Shown here: in pieces, positions 8,426 through 18,000 of the stretch
Position numbering within the stretch: the stretch's first letter is position 1
Layout of the letters: the number at the start of each line of letters is the position of its first letter
Source: Phytoactinopolyspora halophila
GTDB lineage: Bacteria; Actinomycetota; Actinomycetes; Jiangellales; Jiangellaceae
Length of the DNA stretch: 64,000 nt
Direction: 5' to 3'
NCBI RefSeq assembly: GCF_003287285.1
Contig: NZ_QMIG01000001.1
Span: 248,001 to 312,000 of the forward strand
Notes under the pieces: model-generated
What the model was told of the DNA's origin: nothing
The model's input: the letters and a program-made list of their open reading frames with translations, nothing else
The model's database searches: none
Position numbers and translations under genes: made by a program

Positions 8426-9670
8426 TCACATGTTGGGAGTGACGGAGAAGGCCGTTCCCGTTCCGGATACCGACATCAGCCACTCCCCGGCCGGGACGAA
8501 GGCAGCCTGCCCCCGCCGCAATTCGAGCATCGGGCCCGTCGTGTCCTCCGATCGGCCGTCCCGTGCGGCGCCGGCGGGTCCTGTCCGCAGGGATGCGAAC
8601 CCGTCGGTGACGAGGACGATCCGTGGTCCGGCGCCGCTGGGGTGGATCTCGCCGGCGTCCATGTCGAGCCGGCACAGCCGGAACTCGTCCAGAGCGTCCT
8701 GGTGGTAGACATGCTCGCCGGGTCCGGCTTGGCGAATCGGCGGAATCAGCATTGTGTCGTCCTGGGTGGGCGAGTGACCGGAGGCTTCGTAGCGCAGGAT
8801 GCGGTCAACCTCCAGGGTGTCGACGTGCTTGGACGTCAGCCCCGCTCGCAGGGTGTTGTCCGAGCTGGCCTGGATCTCCACGGCAGTGCCGCCGAGGTAT
8901 GCGTGCGGCACGCCCGCACCGACGAAGGCGGCCTCGCCCGGGCCCAGGCTTATGCGCCGCAACATCAGCGCCAGCAGCAGGCCGCGATCACCCGGGTACG
9001 TCTCGGCCAGCCCGGCCACGACGTCGAGGGCCTCGTGTTCCCGGCGCACCGCTTCGGTGGCCGCGGCATCTGTCACGGCCTCCACGAAGGGGGCAATCTG
9101 CGGCTCCGGCAGGGCCAGCCACATCCGCACCAGCTCGCGCAGGCCGTTGTCCGCGACGACGAGCTCGGCCGCCCGTCGGAGTTCGTCCTTTCCCGTGGCG
9201 CGCAACGCTCGCGCCGTGTCCTCCGGGTCCCGGAATCCCACCAGCGCGTCGAAGTCGGTGAGCGCCACGACCATCTCTGGCTTGTGGTTGCGATCCCGGT
9301 ACGAGCGCTCCGGCGAATCCAGCGGAATACCCGACACCTCTTCGGCGGCGTATCCCTGTTTCGCCTGCTCGATCGTGGGGTGCGCCTGGATGGACAGCGG
9401 CTGCTCGACCGCCAGGACCTTCAGCAGATACGGCAGGACCAGCCCGAATCGCTTCACCGTGTGCGATCCGAGCGTGTATCCCGGATCGTCGGCGATGTAT
9501 CGGTCCAGTGTCCGGCCGTCACCCGCGACCGTCGACGGCGACCCGGGATGCGCACCGATCCACAGCTCGGCCTGGGGTTCGCCAGTCGGTTCGACCCCCA
9601 ACAGCTCGGGGATGACGGTCGGCGAGCCCCACGGATACGAACGCACGGGGTTGTCGAGAATCACAGCCAC
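8426..9670 (-). CDS. manA: Mannose-6-phosphate isomerase, class I
   Basis: A 414-residue type I phosphomannose isomerase, which interconverts fructose-6-P and mannose-6-P and feeds GDP-mannose synthesis together with the phosphomannomutase at 19368. Zinc ligands are recognisable as Gln95 and His97 (IQAHP), Glu132 (NHKPEM) and the His of GVPHAYLGG. The conserved ASSDNTLRAGLT follows. The chosen start is GTG at 9670, which places MAVILDNPVRSYPWG at the N-terminus. It lies 11 bp after the GH31 stop, so it may be co-transcribed with the alpha-glucosidase operon. In many actinobacteria manA directly follows the SIS isomerase gene, which is 8 kb away here. Confidence 0.95.
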   Translation of the reverse strand: MAVILDNPVRSYPWGSPTVIPELLGVEPTGEPQAELWIGAHPGSPSTVAGDGRTLDRYIADDPGYTLGSHTVKRFGLVLPYLLKVLAVEQPLSIQAHPTIEQAKQGYAAEEVSGIPLDSPERSYRDRNHKPEMVVALTDFDALVGFRDPEDTARALRATGKDELRRAAELVVADNGLRELVRMWLALPEPQIAPFVEAVTDAAATEAVRREHEALDVVAGLAETYPGDRGLLLALMLRRISLGPGEAAFVGAGVPHAYLGGTAVEIQASSDNTLRAGLTSKHVDTLEVDRILRYEASGHSPTQDDTMLIPPIRQAGPGEHVYHQDALDEFRLCRLDMDAGEIHPSGAGPRIVLVTDGFASLRTGPAGAARDGRSEDTTGPMLELRRGQAAFVPAGEWLMSVSGTGTAFSVTPNM

Positions 9671-9681
9671 GGATGGCCACT

Positions 9682-12078
9682 CTAGCCACCACGCGACGGG
9701 GGTGACTCCCCACTCCCCGATTCCGCCGTCGTGGCGGTGCCGGCCGGATTCGGCTGCGCCTGGACGAACACGGAGGACAGGCGCGGCCAGTCCACGGCAC
9801 GGCAGAGCGCGGGTGGCTGATCGATGGGGGCAGGCAGCGTGATCTCCGCCGGCCCCGTGTAGTTCGTCCCTCGCCACACGTCGACCCACTGCCCCTCCGG
9901 CAGGTAGGCCGCCACCTCGTCGATGCCCGGCTCGATCACCGGCACCACCAGCAAGGCGTCACCGAGCTGGTACTGCAGCGGATACCGCCAGATCATCGGA
10001 TCATCGGGGTGGTCGAAGAACAACCCACGCATGAGGGGCCGGCCATCGCGAATCGCCACGGCGGCCTGCTCCGCGAGGTAGCCGACCAGCCGCTCCCGCA
10101 GGTGTGCCAGCTGCCGGAACACGGGCACGACGCGTTCGTCCCCACGCTGCTCGGCGACGTTCCAGGGCGTGCGGTCGCGCAGCGGCCGGCGGTGATGGTT
10201 GAACTCGGAGTGGTACTGCATGATCGGCATGAAGCAGGCCGCTCCGGCCGCCCTCAGGTACAGCTCCGCATCGGGAACCTCGCCCGAGAAGCCGGCCAGA
10301 TCCCAGCCCCAGTAGACGATGCCGCAGGCCGACGCCGTGATCCCGGCGATCACCGACGAGCGGAACGCCTCCCACGTGGAGTCCTCGTCGCCGGCCCAGA
10401 ACAGCCCGTGCGCCTGCGAGCCGGTGAATCCGGCCCGGGAGAACGTCACTGGCGCCTTCCCCTCGGAGCGCAGCAGGTCGCCGAAGGTGCGTGCGTAGTG
10501 CACCGGATAGAGATTGTTTCCCTCGTTACCACGGCGGCCGTCAGCGTAGCGCAGATCGTGGCCCCAGGCATGCTCGCCGCCATCGGTTTTGAACCCGTCG
10601 ACGTCGAGGCCGCTGACGAGGTAGCGCCGTTTCTCCGCCCACCACTGGCGGGTGCGTTCGACGGACAGGTCGGGCATCAGCGCCTGCGGGAACCACCAGC
10701 CCCGGTTGTGGTAGGGCGTACCGTCGGCTTCCAGTACGGCATGGCCGTCCCGGACCATCGCCTCGCCGTCGCGGATCACCTGGGCGTCGTCGCCGACATC
10801 GTCGCCCAGCTCGTATCGGGTCTTCACCAGCGGGATCTGCCAGAGCAGGACCCTGATGCCACGAGCATGCAGCTCGTCGATCATTCCCTTCGGGTCCGGC
10901 CAGGCACCGTCCGGCGGATAGGTGAAGTCCGACGCGTCGTGTGGTGAGCCGTCCCGGTGCGGCTCGTACATGGCATCGCGAAAGATGGTGAACGTCTGCT
11001 CGTCGCTCCACGCCTCGACGACGACCGCGCCCACCGGGATGTCCAGCTCGCGGTGGCGATCCATCCGTTCCATGACGGCGTGCTGGGTGTTCCACTCGTT
11101 GCCGGACGCCCAGAGCCGGAACACCCAGTCCGGCAGTTCCTCCGCGCGGCCGACCTCCGCGGTGAACGCGGCCAGCACCTCGTGCGGGGCACCCCGGTAG
11201 ACAGCGACATCGACCGACGGGGTAGCCGGCGCGGGCGCCGGGGGGCCGTCCGCCGGTTCGTCGAGAGCGACCTCGACGACGAGCCGGTCCGGTGTGGAAG
11301 CGCCGACATCGAACCAGGTCCGCCGGGACGTGCGCACGTGAAAGCCCCAAGCGTCCCCGGTCTCGGAGATGACGTGTGCAAACGGCATCGGCAGGTAGGT
11401 CCGGCCGTGCCTGCCCTGCGCCTTGTACTGCTCGAACACGACGGCATCCAGCTCCCGGCCGCGCTGATCCACGGCGTCGAAACGTTCCCCGAACCCGACG
11501 ACGTGCTCGTCCGGCTCCAGCCGCATCGCAAACCGGGCGCGGTGCACCCACCCGTCCGCGACGAGCCACTCGACACTGCCGTCCACCAGCCGGTGGAACG
11601 CGTCGTCGACGGTCAACGTGCCGGCGCCGCTCACCCACTCCGCGGGCACCAGTTCATGCCAGTCGCTGCTGGCCTGGCGTCCGTCCCCGGTCCGGGCGTG
11701 GAACCGGTAGCGGTACCGGGTGCCCGCTTCCAGCTCCGGCGTCGTGACCTCCCAGCCACCGTCGCCACCGGCCGCGCGTGCCTGCGCGGCGGCGAGGTGC
11801 CCGTCACCACCGGCGAGGGCGGCCGCATCGGCCGCCGAGACGGCGACCCGTTCCAGGGCAAGGCTTCTGGTCTCCGATACCGCCGGATCATCCATCGGTT
11901 GAGCCACCCACTCGCAGCTCACGGCGACGACATCGGATTCGGCCTCGACACCGAGACGGACCCGTTCACCGACCTCGGGCAGCACTGGGACCCGCTGGTC
12001 CGGCGACGTGGCGTACGGGTGCTCCACCCCGTGCGGGCGGTGCCGGAGCAGCGCGCCCTGGTCGAGGTGCGTGCTCAT
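9682..12078 (-). CDS. Glycoside hydrolase family 31 (alpha-glucosidase/alpha-xylosidase type)
   Basis: A 798-residue GH31 enzyme without a signal peptide, so cytoplasmic. An N-terminal beta-sandwich domain precedes the (beta/alpha)8 barrel. The nucleophile is Asp499 in GFKTDGGE and the likely acid/base is Asp564 in WAGDEDSTW. C-terminal beta domains follow (LLVVPVIEPG). The family hydrolyses alpha-glucosides or alpha-xylosides from the non-reducing end with retention. The start at 12078 overlaps the GH15-like gene as ATGA. The context (ROK repressor, CUT1 importer, GH15, manA) favours imported alpha-linked oligosaccharides; exact specificity cannot be read from the sequence. Confidence 0.93.
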   Translation of the reverse strand: MSTHLDQGALLRHRPHGVEHPYATSPDQRVPVLPEVGERVRLGVEAESDVVAVSCEWVAQPMDDPAVSETRSLALERVAVSAADAAALAGGDGHLAAAQARAAGGDGGWEVTTPELEAGTRYRYRFHARTGDGRQASSDWHELVPAEWVSGAGTLTVDDAFHRLVDGSVEWLVADGWVHRARFAMRLEPDEHVVGFGERFDAVDQRGRELDAVVFEQYKAQGRHGRTYLPMPFAHVISETGDAWGFHVRTSRRTWFDVGASTPDRLVVEVALDEPADGPPAPAPATPSVDVAVYRGAPHEVLAAFTAEVGRAEELPDWVFRLWASGNEWNTQHAVMERMDRHRELDIPVGAVVVEAWSDEQTFTIFRDAMYEPHRDGSPHDASDFTYPPDGAWPDPKGMIDELHARGIRVLLWQIPLVKTRYELGDDVGDDAQVIRDGEAMVRDGHAVLEADGTPYHNRGWWFPQALMPDLSVERTRQWWAEKRRYLVSGLDVDGFKTDGGEHAWGHDLRYADGRRGNEGNNLYPVHYARTFGDLLRSEGKAPVTFSRAGFTGSQAHGLFWAGDEDSTWEAFRSSVIAGITASACGIVYWGWDLAGFSGEVPDAELYLRAAGAACFMPIMQYHSEFNHHRRPLRDRTPWNVAEQRGDERVVPVFRQLAHLRERLVGYLAEQAAVAIRDGRPLMRGLFFDHPDDPMIWRYPLQYQLGDALLVVPVIEPGIDEVAAYLPEGQWVDVWRGTNYTGPAEITLPAPIDQPPALCRAVDWPRLSSVFVQAQPNPAGTATTAESGSGESPPSRGG

Positions 12079-13256
12079 CGCGTCACCTCCGGCAGCAGGC
12101 CGAGCTCGTCGGCCAGGATCAGGTACATCCCATGCGACCAGAGCAGCGGTGTGGCCACCGGTCCCCAGCGGTCCAGCCATTCCTGGCGGTGTTCCGGCGC
12201 CAGGAGGTGGTCCGGCACCTGCTCGGGCAGCTCGCCGTCGTCGGTTGCCTGGGCGGCGATCCAGCGCAGGTGCTGCCACGCGGCCCCGGTCTCTCCCGCC
12301 GCGGCCCGGTTCCATCCCAGAAGCGCCGCGAGCAGCAGCCACTGCCCGCCGCCGTAGAACACGTCGGCGCGGAAGCGGTGTACCCCGCCGTCGACGTCGA
12401 GGTCGCGAGCGACGGCCGCACGCGTAGCGACCGCGATCGGGTCGTCGACGTCGAGCAGGCCGAACGGGACGATGCACGCCGGCAGCGACCCGTCCACGGC
12501 GTCGGTGCCGAGCCACTTGGTCAGATGGCCGCCGGACACACCCTCGTCGAGGACCAGTTTGCGGATCTCACCCGCGGTCTGGGCGGCGCGGGACGTGCGC
12601 TCGTCGTCGAGGACACCCGCAGCGGCGATGGCGGTCAATCCCCCGTACAGGGCACCCAGCGTGGAGACGTGCCGCTGCTCGACGTTCTCTTCCCACCAGT
12701 CGTAGCAGGGACGATGCCAGGCGGAGACGACGTAGTCGTGACACAGCTCGATTCCTGCCCGCCACCTCGACAGATCCACGCCATGCCGCTTGGCGTGGGT
12801 GGCGACCGCCCACAACCACATCCCGTAACCGTCGGTCTGGAAGTCCCACCACGGCACCGAACCGTCGTCGCCGTCGAGTGTGAATCGCGTCGGCAGCATC
12901 CGCTCCATCGGCGTCTCCTCGCCGGCAGCGGTGGCCTGCACCACCTCCCGGATCTGTTCACCGCGCGCGGACAGCACGCCGCAGATCCAGTCGTGGAACC
13001 GGTTGGCGGATTCGGCGTCCCCGTAGCGGGAGATGCCCTCGGCAGTGAACGATCCGTCCCGGAACCAGGCAAATCCCCGGTACGCCGAGAACGTCGGCGA
13101 CGCCGGGTACGCACCCGAGGGGTGCTGGTGCTCGGTGATCACCTGGTGGCTGCGGCGCGCGAGTTCGACCAGGTCAGCGGAGGTATCGCCGGCGGGCGCC
13201 GATGCGGGCACGCCGGAGTCCTCACCGGCCGGTGATGTGGGTGGCATGGCGGTCAT
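12075..13256 (-). CDS. GH15-like glycoside hydrolase (glucoamylase/isomaltase type)
   Basis: About 393 residues with the aromatic-rich (alpha/alpha)6 barrel features of GH15: GFAWFRDGSF, WWDFQTDGYGMWLWA, and DWWEEN, whose glutamates are candidates for the general acid. The protein lacks a signal peptide and the extra N-terminal beta domain of secreted bacterial glucoamylases, so it should act on imported oligosaccharides. ATG at 13256 was chosen; a GTG six codons earlier (13274) is possible, and GAGGGA lies about 10 bases upstream of the ATG. Translationally coupled to the GH31 gene. The pair would trim alpha-1,4 or alpha-1,6 glucosides to glucose. Confidence 0.82.
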   Translation of the reverse strand: MTAMPPTSPAGEDSGVPASAPAGDTSADLVELARRSHQVITEHQHPSGAYPASPTFSAYRGFAWFRDGSFTAEGISRYGDAESANRFHDWICGVLSARGEQIREVVQATAAGEETPMERMLPTRFTLDGDDGSVPWWDFQTDGYGMWLWAVATHAKRHGVDLSRWRAGIELCHDYVVSAWHRPCYDWWEENVEQRHVSTLGALYGGLTAIAAAGVLDDERTSRAAQTAGEIRKLVLDEGVSGGHLTKWLGTDAVDGSLPACIVPFGLLDVDDPIAVATRAAVARDLDVDGGVHRFRADVFYGGGQWLLLAALLGWNRAAAGETGAAWQHLRWIAAQATDDGELPEQVPDHLLAPEHRQEWLDRWGPVATPLLWSHGMYLILADELGLLPEVTR

Positions 13257-13305
13257 ATACGGGGAATCCCTCACGGTCGGCGGGCCAGATTTTCACACAC
13301 CTCCC

Positions 13306-13356
13306 CTGATCATGAAGACTTGTCGACCACATAGGCCGATAAGTCTTCATGATCAG
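13306..13356. terminator. Hairpin after the sugar-binding protein gene
   Basis: A perfect 16-bp stem (13306-13321 with 13341-13356), extended inward by four more mostly paired bases, lies 14 bp beyond the stop of the binding-protein gene and before the GH15 gene. The outer sequence CTGATCATGAA matches the hairpins at 1322 and 45392. It could attenuate read-through so that the transporter and enzyme genes are expressed at different levels. Confidence 0.65.
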
Positions 13357-13369
13357 CGGAAAGTGGGGG

Positions 13370-14641
13370 TCAGAGGAGGGCGTTGACGCGTTCCTCCGCG
13401 TCGTCGAGCGCGTCCTCGACGCTCTTCCGCCCGGCTGCGGCGCTTTCCAGCTCCTCGGTGACGATGTCCTGCATCTCCTGCTGGCGCTCGATCACCGGGG
13501 GCAGGACCACATTATCCAGGGAGTCGAGCACGGCCTGCCGGTTATCCGGCGGCGTGACATCGAGATAGTCGCTCAGCTTCGACTCGTCCGCCACCGGAGG
13601 CAGCTCCCACGATGCGTCAAGGCGGACCTGCGTAGTGACGTCGGAGGCAGCCAGGAAGTCAATCCATGCCTGCGCGGCCTCGGGATGCTCGGTGCTCTCG
13701 GACACGACGGCGCCGTTGGCGAACATCGCCGACGCCTTCTCCGCGTCACCCGGTTCGACGACGACATCCCACTCGAAGTCGACGTCGGCCATCGCACCGA
13801 ACATCCAGATGCCGGTGTGCCACATGGCCAGCTTCCCGTCGGCGAACAGATCCGAGTCGAAATCCGGCGTGCCCGCGCCGTCCGCCTCGGTCGGCATGCT
13901 GGTCCCCGACTTCTCCACCAGCCAGGTCGCGGCCCGCACGCCCTCCGGCGAGTTGAAGCGCGCCTCGGACGCGTCGTCGTCGAGGAATTCGCCGCCGGCC
14001 TGCGCCAGCGTCTTGTAGAACTCGTGGAAGCTCACCGGCTGGTAGTCACCCCAGATACCCGCGTCGGCGTCGGTCAGCTGCTCGGCCGCCTCCCGCTCGT
14101 CCTCCCAGGTCCACTCGTCCGTCGGCGGGTCGACACCCGCCTCCTCGAACAGCGTCTCGTTGTAGAACAGCACGACGTTGGAGAACGATGTCGGGACGCC
14201 ATACTGCGCGCCGTCCCGGTTGAACGCCTCCAGCAGCGAGTCCTGGTAGGCGCTGCCGTCGATGTCGTCAAGCGGCGCGAGCGAGCCGTTCTCCGCATAG
14301 GTCACGAAGTTCTCGTAATTCAGCTCGAACGTGTCGGCGACGGTACCGCCCGCGACCGCTGTCTGCAGGACCGTGAAGTACTCATCGAACGGGTACGTCT
14401 CGACCTCGACCTCGATGCCGTCGTGGGCCTCCTCGAATGCCGCCACGATCTCGTCGAGGTTCTCCTCGTTCCCGTCGTTGGCGGAGAAGTTCATGTACCG
14501 GATCGTGGCGCTCTCTCCTGCCGCATCGCTCGTGTCCTCGGAGCGGGTGGCCGAGCCTTGCGAGCACGCGGCGAGCACGAGGGCGAGGCCGCCGACGGCG
14601 GCGCCCGCCGTGGTGAAGCGAGTGGGACGTTGTCGCACCAT
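13370..14641 (-). CDS. Sugar ABC transporter lipoprotein substrate-binding protein
   Basis: A 423-residue family-1 solute-binding protein with signal peptide and lipobox VLAACSQG (Cys about residue 26). Features include ATIRYMNFSAND at the mature N-terminus, FEEAHDGIEVEVE, and the YGVPTSFSNVVLFYNE stretch typical of CUT1 oligosaccharide binders. AAAGGA lies seven bases before the ATG. It is fourth in the ROK-led operon and captures the oligosaccharide later cut by the GH15 and GH31 enzymes. A hairpin follows the stop codon. Confidence 0.93.
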   Translation of the reverse strand: MVRQRPTRFTTAGAAVGGLALVLAACSQGSATRSEDTSDAAGESATIRYMNFSANDGNEENLDEIVAAFEEAHDGIEVEVETYPFDEYFTVLQTAVAGGTVADTFELNYENFVTYAENGSLAPLDDIDGSAYQDSLLEAFNRDGAQYGVPTSFSNVVLFYNETLFEEAGVDPPTDEWTWEDEREAAEQLTDADAGIWGDYQPVSFHEFYKTLAQAGGEFLDDDASEARFNSPEGVRAATWLVEKSGTSMPTEADGAGTPDFDSDLFADGKLAMWHTGIWMFGAMADVDFEWDVVVEPGDAEKASAMFANGAVVSESTEHPEAAQAWIDFLAASDVTTQVRLDASWELPPVADESKLSDYLDVTPPDNRQAVLDSLDNVVLPPVIERQQEMQDIVTEELESAAAGRKSVEDALDDAEERVNALL

Positions 14642-14681
14642 GACGAGTCCTTTCAGTGAATCGGGACGGCGCAGGTTCCGG

Positions 14682-15575
14682 TCATTTCAGGCCGGTATGC
14701 GCCATACCGGCAATGACGTGGCGCTGTGCGAAGAGGTAGACGATCGCGATCGGCAGGATCGACACCACCGAGCCGGCCATCACGACGTTCCAATCCGTCG
14801 TGAACTGGCCCTGCAGGGTGGACAGACCCAATGGCAGCGTCATCAGCTCGGGCGAGCGGATGACCACCAGGGGCCATATGAAGCTGTTCCAACTGGCCAT
14901 GAAGGCGAACACGGTCAGGGTCGCGAGCGCGGGCCGGACCAGTGGCAGGATGATCGTCGCGTAGATCCGCAGGTGGCTGGCGCCGTCGATGGTCGCCGCC
15001 TCGTCCAGCTCTCGCGGCACGCTCTCCATCGCCTGTTTGAGCAGGAAGATTCCGAACGCCGACGCGATCGACGGCGCCAGCAGCGCGAAGTACGTGTCGT
15101 TCAGATTGAACCGGGTCATCTGGATGAACAGCGGGACCACCAGGACCTGGAGCGGGACCATCAGCGTGGCCAGGTACAGGCCGAAGATGACGTTCTTGCC
15201 CCGGAACCGCAGCCGGGCGAAACCGTAGGCGGCCATCGAGCCGGTCAGGAGCTGGAAGAACGTCGACGCGATGGCGATGCCGAACGAGTTCGCGACGATG
15301 CGCCACATGGGCAGCGCGTCGAACAGCGTCCGGTAGGCATCGAGGGTGGGCTCCTCGGGCACCAGCGTGGGCCCGCCGGAGAGGTTGCCCCGCGTGGTGA
15401 TGGACGTGACCACCGTCCACAGGAACGGGAACAGCATCATGAACGCGCCGGCGACGACTCCCGCATACAGCAGTACCCGGCCCAGGCGGGGCCGATGCCG
15501 CGACGCCTCCACGGCGTCCCCGGTCCGGGCGACGCCCGGACCCGCCGGCGGTGTGGTCACGGTCGTGTCAGGCAT
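14682..15575 (-). CDS. Carbohydrate ABC transporter permease (MalG type)
   Basis: A 297-residue CUT1 permease with six membrane segments and EAA loop DEAATIDGASH ... TIILPLVRP. It overlaps the upstream permease gene by 8 bp (15568-15575) and is followed after 40 bp by the binding-protein gene. No dedicated ATPase is encoded in the operon, so a shared MsiK-like ATPase elsewhere is expected. Confidence 0.94.
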   Translation of the reverse strand: MPDTTVTTPPAGPGVARTGDAVEASRHRPRLGRVLLYAGVVAGAFMMLFPFLWTVVTSITTRGNLSGGPTLVPEEPTLDAYRTLFDALPMWRIVANSFGIAIASTFFQLLTGSMAAYGFARLRFRGKNVIFGLYLATLMVPLQVLVVPLFIQMTRFNLNDTYFALLAPSIASAFGIFLLKQAMESVPRELDEAATIDGASHLRIYATIILPLVRPALATLTVFAFMASWNSFIWPLVVIRSPELMTLPLGLSTLQGQFTTDWNVVMAGSVVSILPIAIVYLFAQRHVIAGMAHTGLK

Positions 15576-16530
15576 AGTGCACCCACCGTCGCTGTCCGCG
15601 GATCTGGATCACGGTCACGGCGAGGATCACGAGGAAGAGCAGCCAGGACAGCGCCGACGCCTCGCCGGCCCGCCCGTAGCGGAACGTCAGCTCGTAGATC
15701 TCCCCGACCACTACCTGGCTGGCACCGGCAGGCCCGCCCCCGGTCATGACGTAGACCTGATCGAACACCTGAAAACCGTTGATCAGCGAGATGACGACGA
15801 CGAAGAACGTCGCCGGCGAGAGCAGCGGCAGGGTGACGTGCCGGAATACCTTCCAGCCCGACGCGCCGTCGATACGCGCCGCCTCGTAGAGCTCGTGCGG
15901 GATGGTCTGCAACCCGGCGAGGAGGATCACCATGACGAAGCCGAGATCCTTCCATGCCGACGCGAGAATCACCGACGGCATGGCCCACGCCGGATCGGTC
16001 CACCACCCCGGCTCGTAGAGGTTGAAGAACCCCAGAATCTGGTTGATCAGGCCATTCGACGGGTTGAGCAACCACTGCCAGACGAGCGCGACGACGACCC
16101 AGCTCGTGACGACCGGCAAGAAGTATGCGGCGCGGAAGAACGACCGCCCCGCCAGCTTGCGGTTGAGCACGATGGCCAATCCCAGCCCGCCGATGTAGAC
16201 CAGCGGGAAGTACCCGACGATGTAGAAGATGGTGTTGGCGAACACTCGCCGGGTGCCCGGGTCGGTGAGCAAGTGGGCATAGTTGTCCAGCCCGACCCAT
16301 TTCATCGGCGAGATGAGGTTCCACTCGTGCAGGCTCACCCACGCCGACGAAACCATCGGGAGGAACGTGAACAGCAGCAGCGGAATGCCGCTGGGCAGCA
16401 GGAAGAACAGGATCCATCCGACGTGACGCGACCTCGACGAGGCCCGGCGATGCCACCCGGGCCGCCCCTTCCCCTCCGGCCGAATCGTGCCGGACGGTGC
16501 CAGTTGCGGCTCGCCAGCGCGCGGCGTCAT
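15568..16530 (-). CDS. Sugar ABC transporter permease (MalF/UgpA type)
   Basis: A 320-residue CUT1 permease. After a basic N-terminus, six membrane segments begin at [16 protein letters not shown], and the EAA loop is [11 protein letters not shown] ... VTLPLLSP. The ATG at 16530 overlaps the ROK stop codon (ATGA), so repressor and transporter are produced from one message. A longer in-frame extension lies wholly within the ROK gene and was not used. Confidence 0.94.
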   Translation of the reverse strand: MTPRAGEPQLAPSGTIRPEGKGRPGWHRRASSRSRHVGWILFFLLPSGIPLLLFTFLPMVSSAWVSLHEWNLISPMKWVGLDNYAHLLTDPGTRRVFANTIFYIVGYFPLVYIGGLGLAIVLNRKLAGRSFFRAAYFLPVVTSWVVVALVWQWLLNPSNGLINQILGFFNLYEPGWWTDPAWAMPSVILASAWKDLGFVMVILLAGLQTIPHELYEAARIDGASGWKVFRHVTLPLLSPATFFVVVISLINGFQVFDQVYVMTGGGPAGASQVVVGEIYELTFRYGRAGEASALSWLLFLVILAVTVIQIRGQRRWVHYA

Positions 16531-17756
16531 GGCTGGGTCCCAGCGCGATCGGCAGGGTTCGCGTGCAGCCGCTCGCGTACCAGCCGGCCCTGGTCGCCAC
16601 TGGTTCCCAGCACGTCGAAAGGCGAGGCCAAGACGAGTGCGGCAGCACCGAGCGCCCACTTGTCCTCGGCCCACGGCTCGACCACATAGGTCAGCCCGCG
16701 CCGTGCCGGGATGAGATGCCGGCGAAACGCCGCCTCGAATCCAGGTTCCCAGTACTGCCAGGCCTCGATTCCCTCACCCAGGATGATGATCATCTCGGGG
16801 TCGACGGTGTGCACGATGCCGGCCAGCGCGCGGCCGAGGAGCTCTCCGGCCTCGGCATAGATCTGCCGCGCCGCCTCGGTCCCATCCTCGGCTGCCTGGA
16901 GCAGGCCACGCGATGTGCCCCGGGGGCCGACGATGCCGGATTCGAGCGCCCGGCGCACAAGCGCGGCATCCCCGATGTGCGCTTCGAGGCAGCCATACGA
17001 TCCGCAGCCGCACAACGGCCCGTCGACGGTGATGGGGATGTGGCCGATCTCGCCTGCCCCACCGCCGGCGCCTCGATAGACCGCTCCGTCGACCACGAGG
17101 CCGCAGCCGATGCCACGTCCGATCGTCACGACGAGGTATGACGAGTGAGACCGGCCGACCCCGTAGAGCCGCTCGGCCACGGCGAGCGTGTTGACGTCGT
17201 TCTCGACCAGCACCGGCACGCCCAGCGTCGAGCGCAGGATCGGCCCGACGTGCGCGTCAGTCCAGCCCAGCGTGGGCGCCGAGACGATGCCGACGGCCTG
17301 CTCGTCGACCGAGCCGGGGATGCCGACGCCAATTCCGAGCAGGTTGCGCTCGCCGTGATCGTCGACGGCGGCGCCCAGGATGTCGGCCAGCTGATCCAGC
17401 GCCGTCGGCGAGTCAGGATCGAACGGGTATGACACGGAGCTACGCACGCTGCCGTCGAGTTCGACGTCGACAACGGCGACGTGATCGGCAGTGACCTTGG
17501 CGCCGAGCGCGCCACCGGCCGAGCGCACGAGCCCGAGCAGCCGGGCCGGGCGGCCTCCCTGGGAGCGCACCTGGTCGAGCTCGGTCACCAGGCCGCGCGC
17601 GATCAGGCCTTTCGTCACCTGCGTGACCGTGGCCGGGTTGATGTCGAGGCTCCGCGCGATCTCCGCCCGCGACGTCGGGCCACGCGTGCCCAGCAGGCCG
17701 AGGATGGCCGACGGCACGAGGTCACCGCGCGCTGCGGGGCCGCTAGATCCGGACAT
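16527..17756 (-). CDS. ROK family transcriptional regulator
   Basis: A 409-residue ROK repressor: N-terminal winged-helix domain (residues about 12-70, with [20 protein letters not shown] as recognition region) followed by the sugar-kinase-like ROK domain. The ROK zinc motif is intact as GEIGHIPI ... [12 protein letters not shown]. First gene of the operon, so it is probably autoregulated. An AT-rich imperfect palindrome overlaps the predicted -10 box (17775-17796). The inducer is likely a mono- or disaccharide from the alpha-glucan substrate, which is inferred from the downstream GH15 and GH31 genes. Confidence 0.93.
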   Translation of the reverse strand: MSGSSGPAARGDLVPSAILGLLGTRGPTSRAEIARSLDINPATVTQVTKGLIARGLVTELDQVRSQGGRPARLLGLVRSAGGALGAKVTADHVAVVDVELDGSVRSSVSYPFDPDSPTALDQLADILGAAVDDHGERNLLGIGVGIPGSVDEQAVGIVSAPTLGWTDAHVGPILRSTLGVPVLVENDVNTLAVAERLYGVGRSHSSYLVVTIGRGIGCGLVVDGAVYRGAGGGAGEIGHIPITVDGPLCGCGSYGCLEAHIGDAALVRRALESGIVGPRGTSRGLLQAAEDGTEAARQIYAEAGELLGRALAGIVHTVDPEMIIILGEGIEAWQYWEPGFEAAFRRHLIPARRGLTYVVEPWAEDKWALGAAALVLASPFDVLGTSGDQGRLVRERLHANPADRAGTQP

Positions 17757-17774
17757 TGACCACTCCGTTTGGAA

Positions 17775-17796
17775 GTAAATTTAGAGAAAAATTAAC
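17775..17796. promoter_or_regulatory. Candidate ROK operator
   Basis: An AT-rich imperfect palindrome, GTAAATTT (17775-17782) and AAATTAAC (17789-17796), with 7 of 8 matching positions, lies 19 bp upstream of the ROK start and over the proposed -10 element. ROK repressors of the NagC/XylR kind bind AT-rich palindromes of this type. Confidence 0.5.
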
Positions 17797-17817
17797 AGCA
17801 AAATAATCCCCCGTCAA
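17789..17817 (-). promoter_or_regulatory. Candidate sigma-70 promoter of the ROK/alpha-glucoside operon
   Basis: On the minus strand TTGACG (17817-17812) is followed after exactly 17 bases by TAATTT (17794-17789), close to consensus for a vegetative actinobacterial promoter. It lies just upstream of the ROK gene. The unusually AT-rich stretch contrasts with the surrounding GC-rich DNA. Confidence 0.55.
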
Positions 17818-17836
17818 CGAGTCGAACTAGACACGC

Positions 17837-17890
17837 TTCGCCACCTGCCCCGGCCATCGCCGATTTCGCCACCTACTCCGGCCATCGCCG
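17837..17890. repeat. 26-bp direct repeat, two copies
   Basis: The segment 17837-17862 (starts TTCGCCACCT) is repeated at 17865-17890 with two mismatches, period 28. It sits in the 352-bp gap 17757-18108 between the ROK gene and the SIS gene. No gene is visible here. Confidence 0.7.
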
Positions 17891-17910
17891 GTGCTGCCCG
17901 CGCGAGATCA

Positions 17911-17986
17911 GCCATGCCGTGCACGGCGAATCCACGTAAGAAAGCGCTTTCCGCTGCCAATCCACGTGGCGTCAGCGTGCACGGCA
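17911..17986 (-). repeat. Dispersed intergenic repeat element, copy 1
   Basis: Read on the minus strand this roughly 75-bp segment aligns closely with plus-strand positions 53359-53427. Shared blocks are GTGCACGCTGA, CCACG, ATTGG, GGAAAGCGCT, ATTC and CCGTGCA. The AAAGCGCTTT core is self-complementary. The module TCAGCGTGCACGG recurs at 17972, 18046 and 18069. Function unknown. Confidence 0.65.
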
Positions 17987-18000
17987 TGCAGCGTCACCGT

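Noticed and set aside
12079-12516. Longer form of the GH31 protein
   Set aside because: The extension overlaps the GH15-like gene and has shadow composition; the ATG at 12078 overlaps the upstream stop as expected for a coupled operon.
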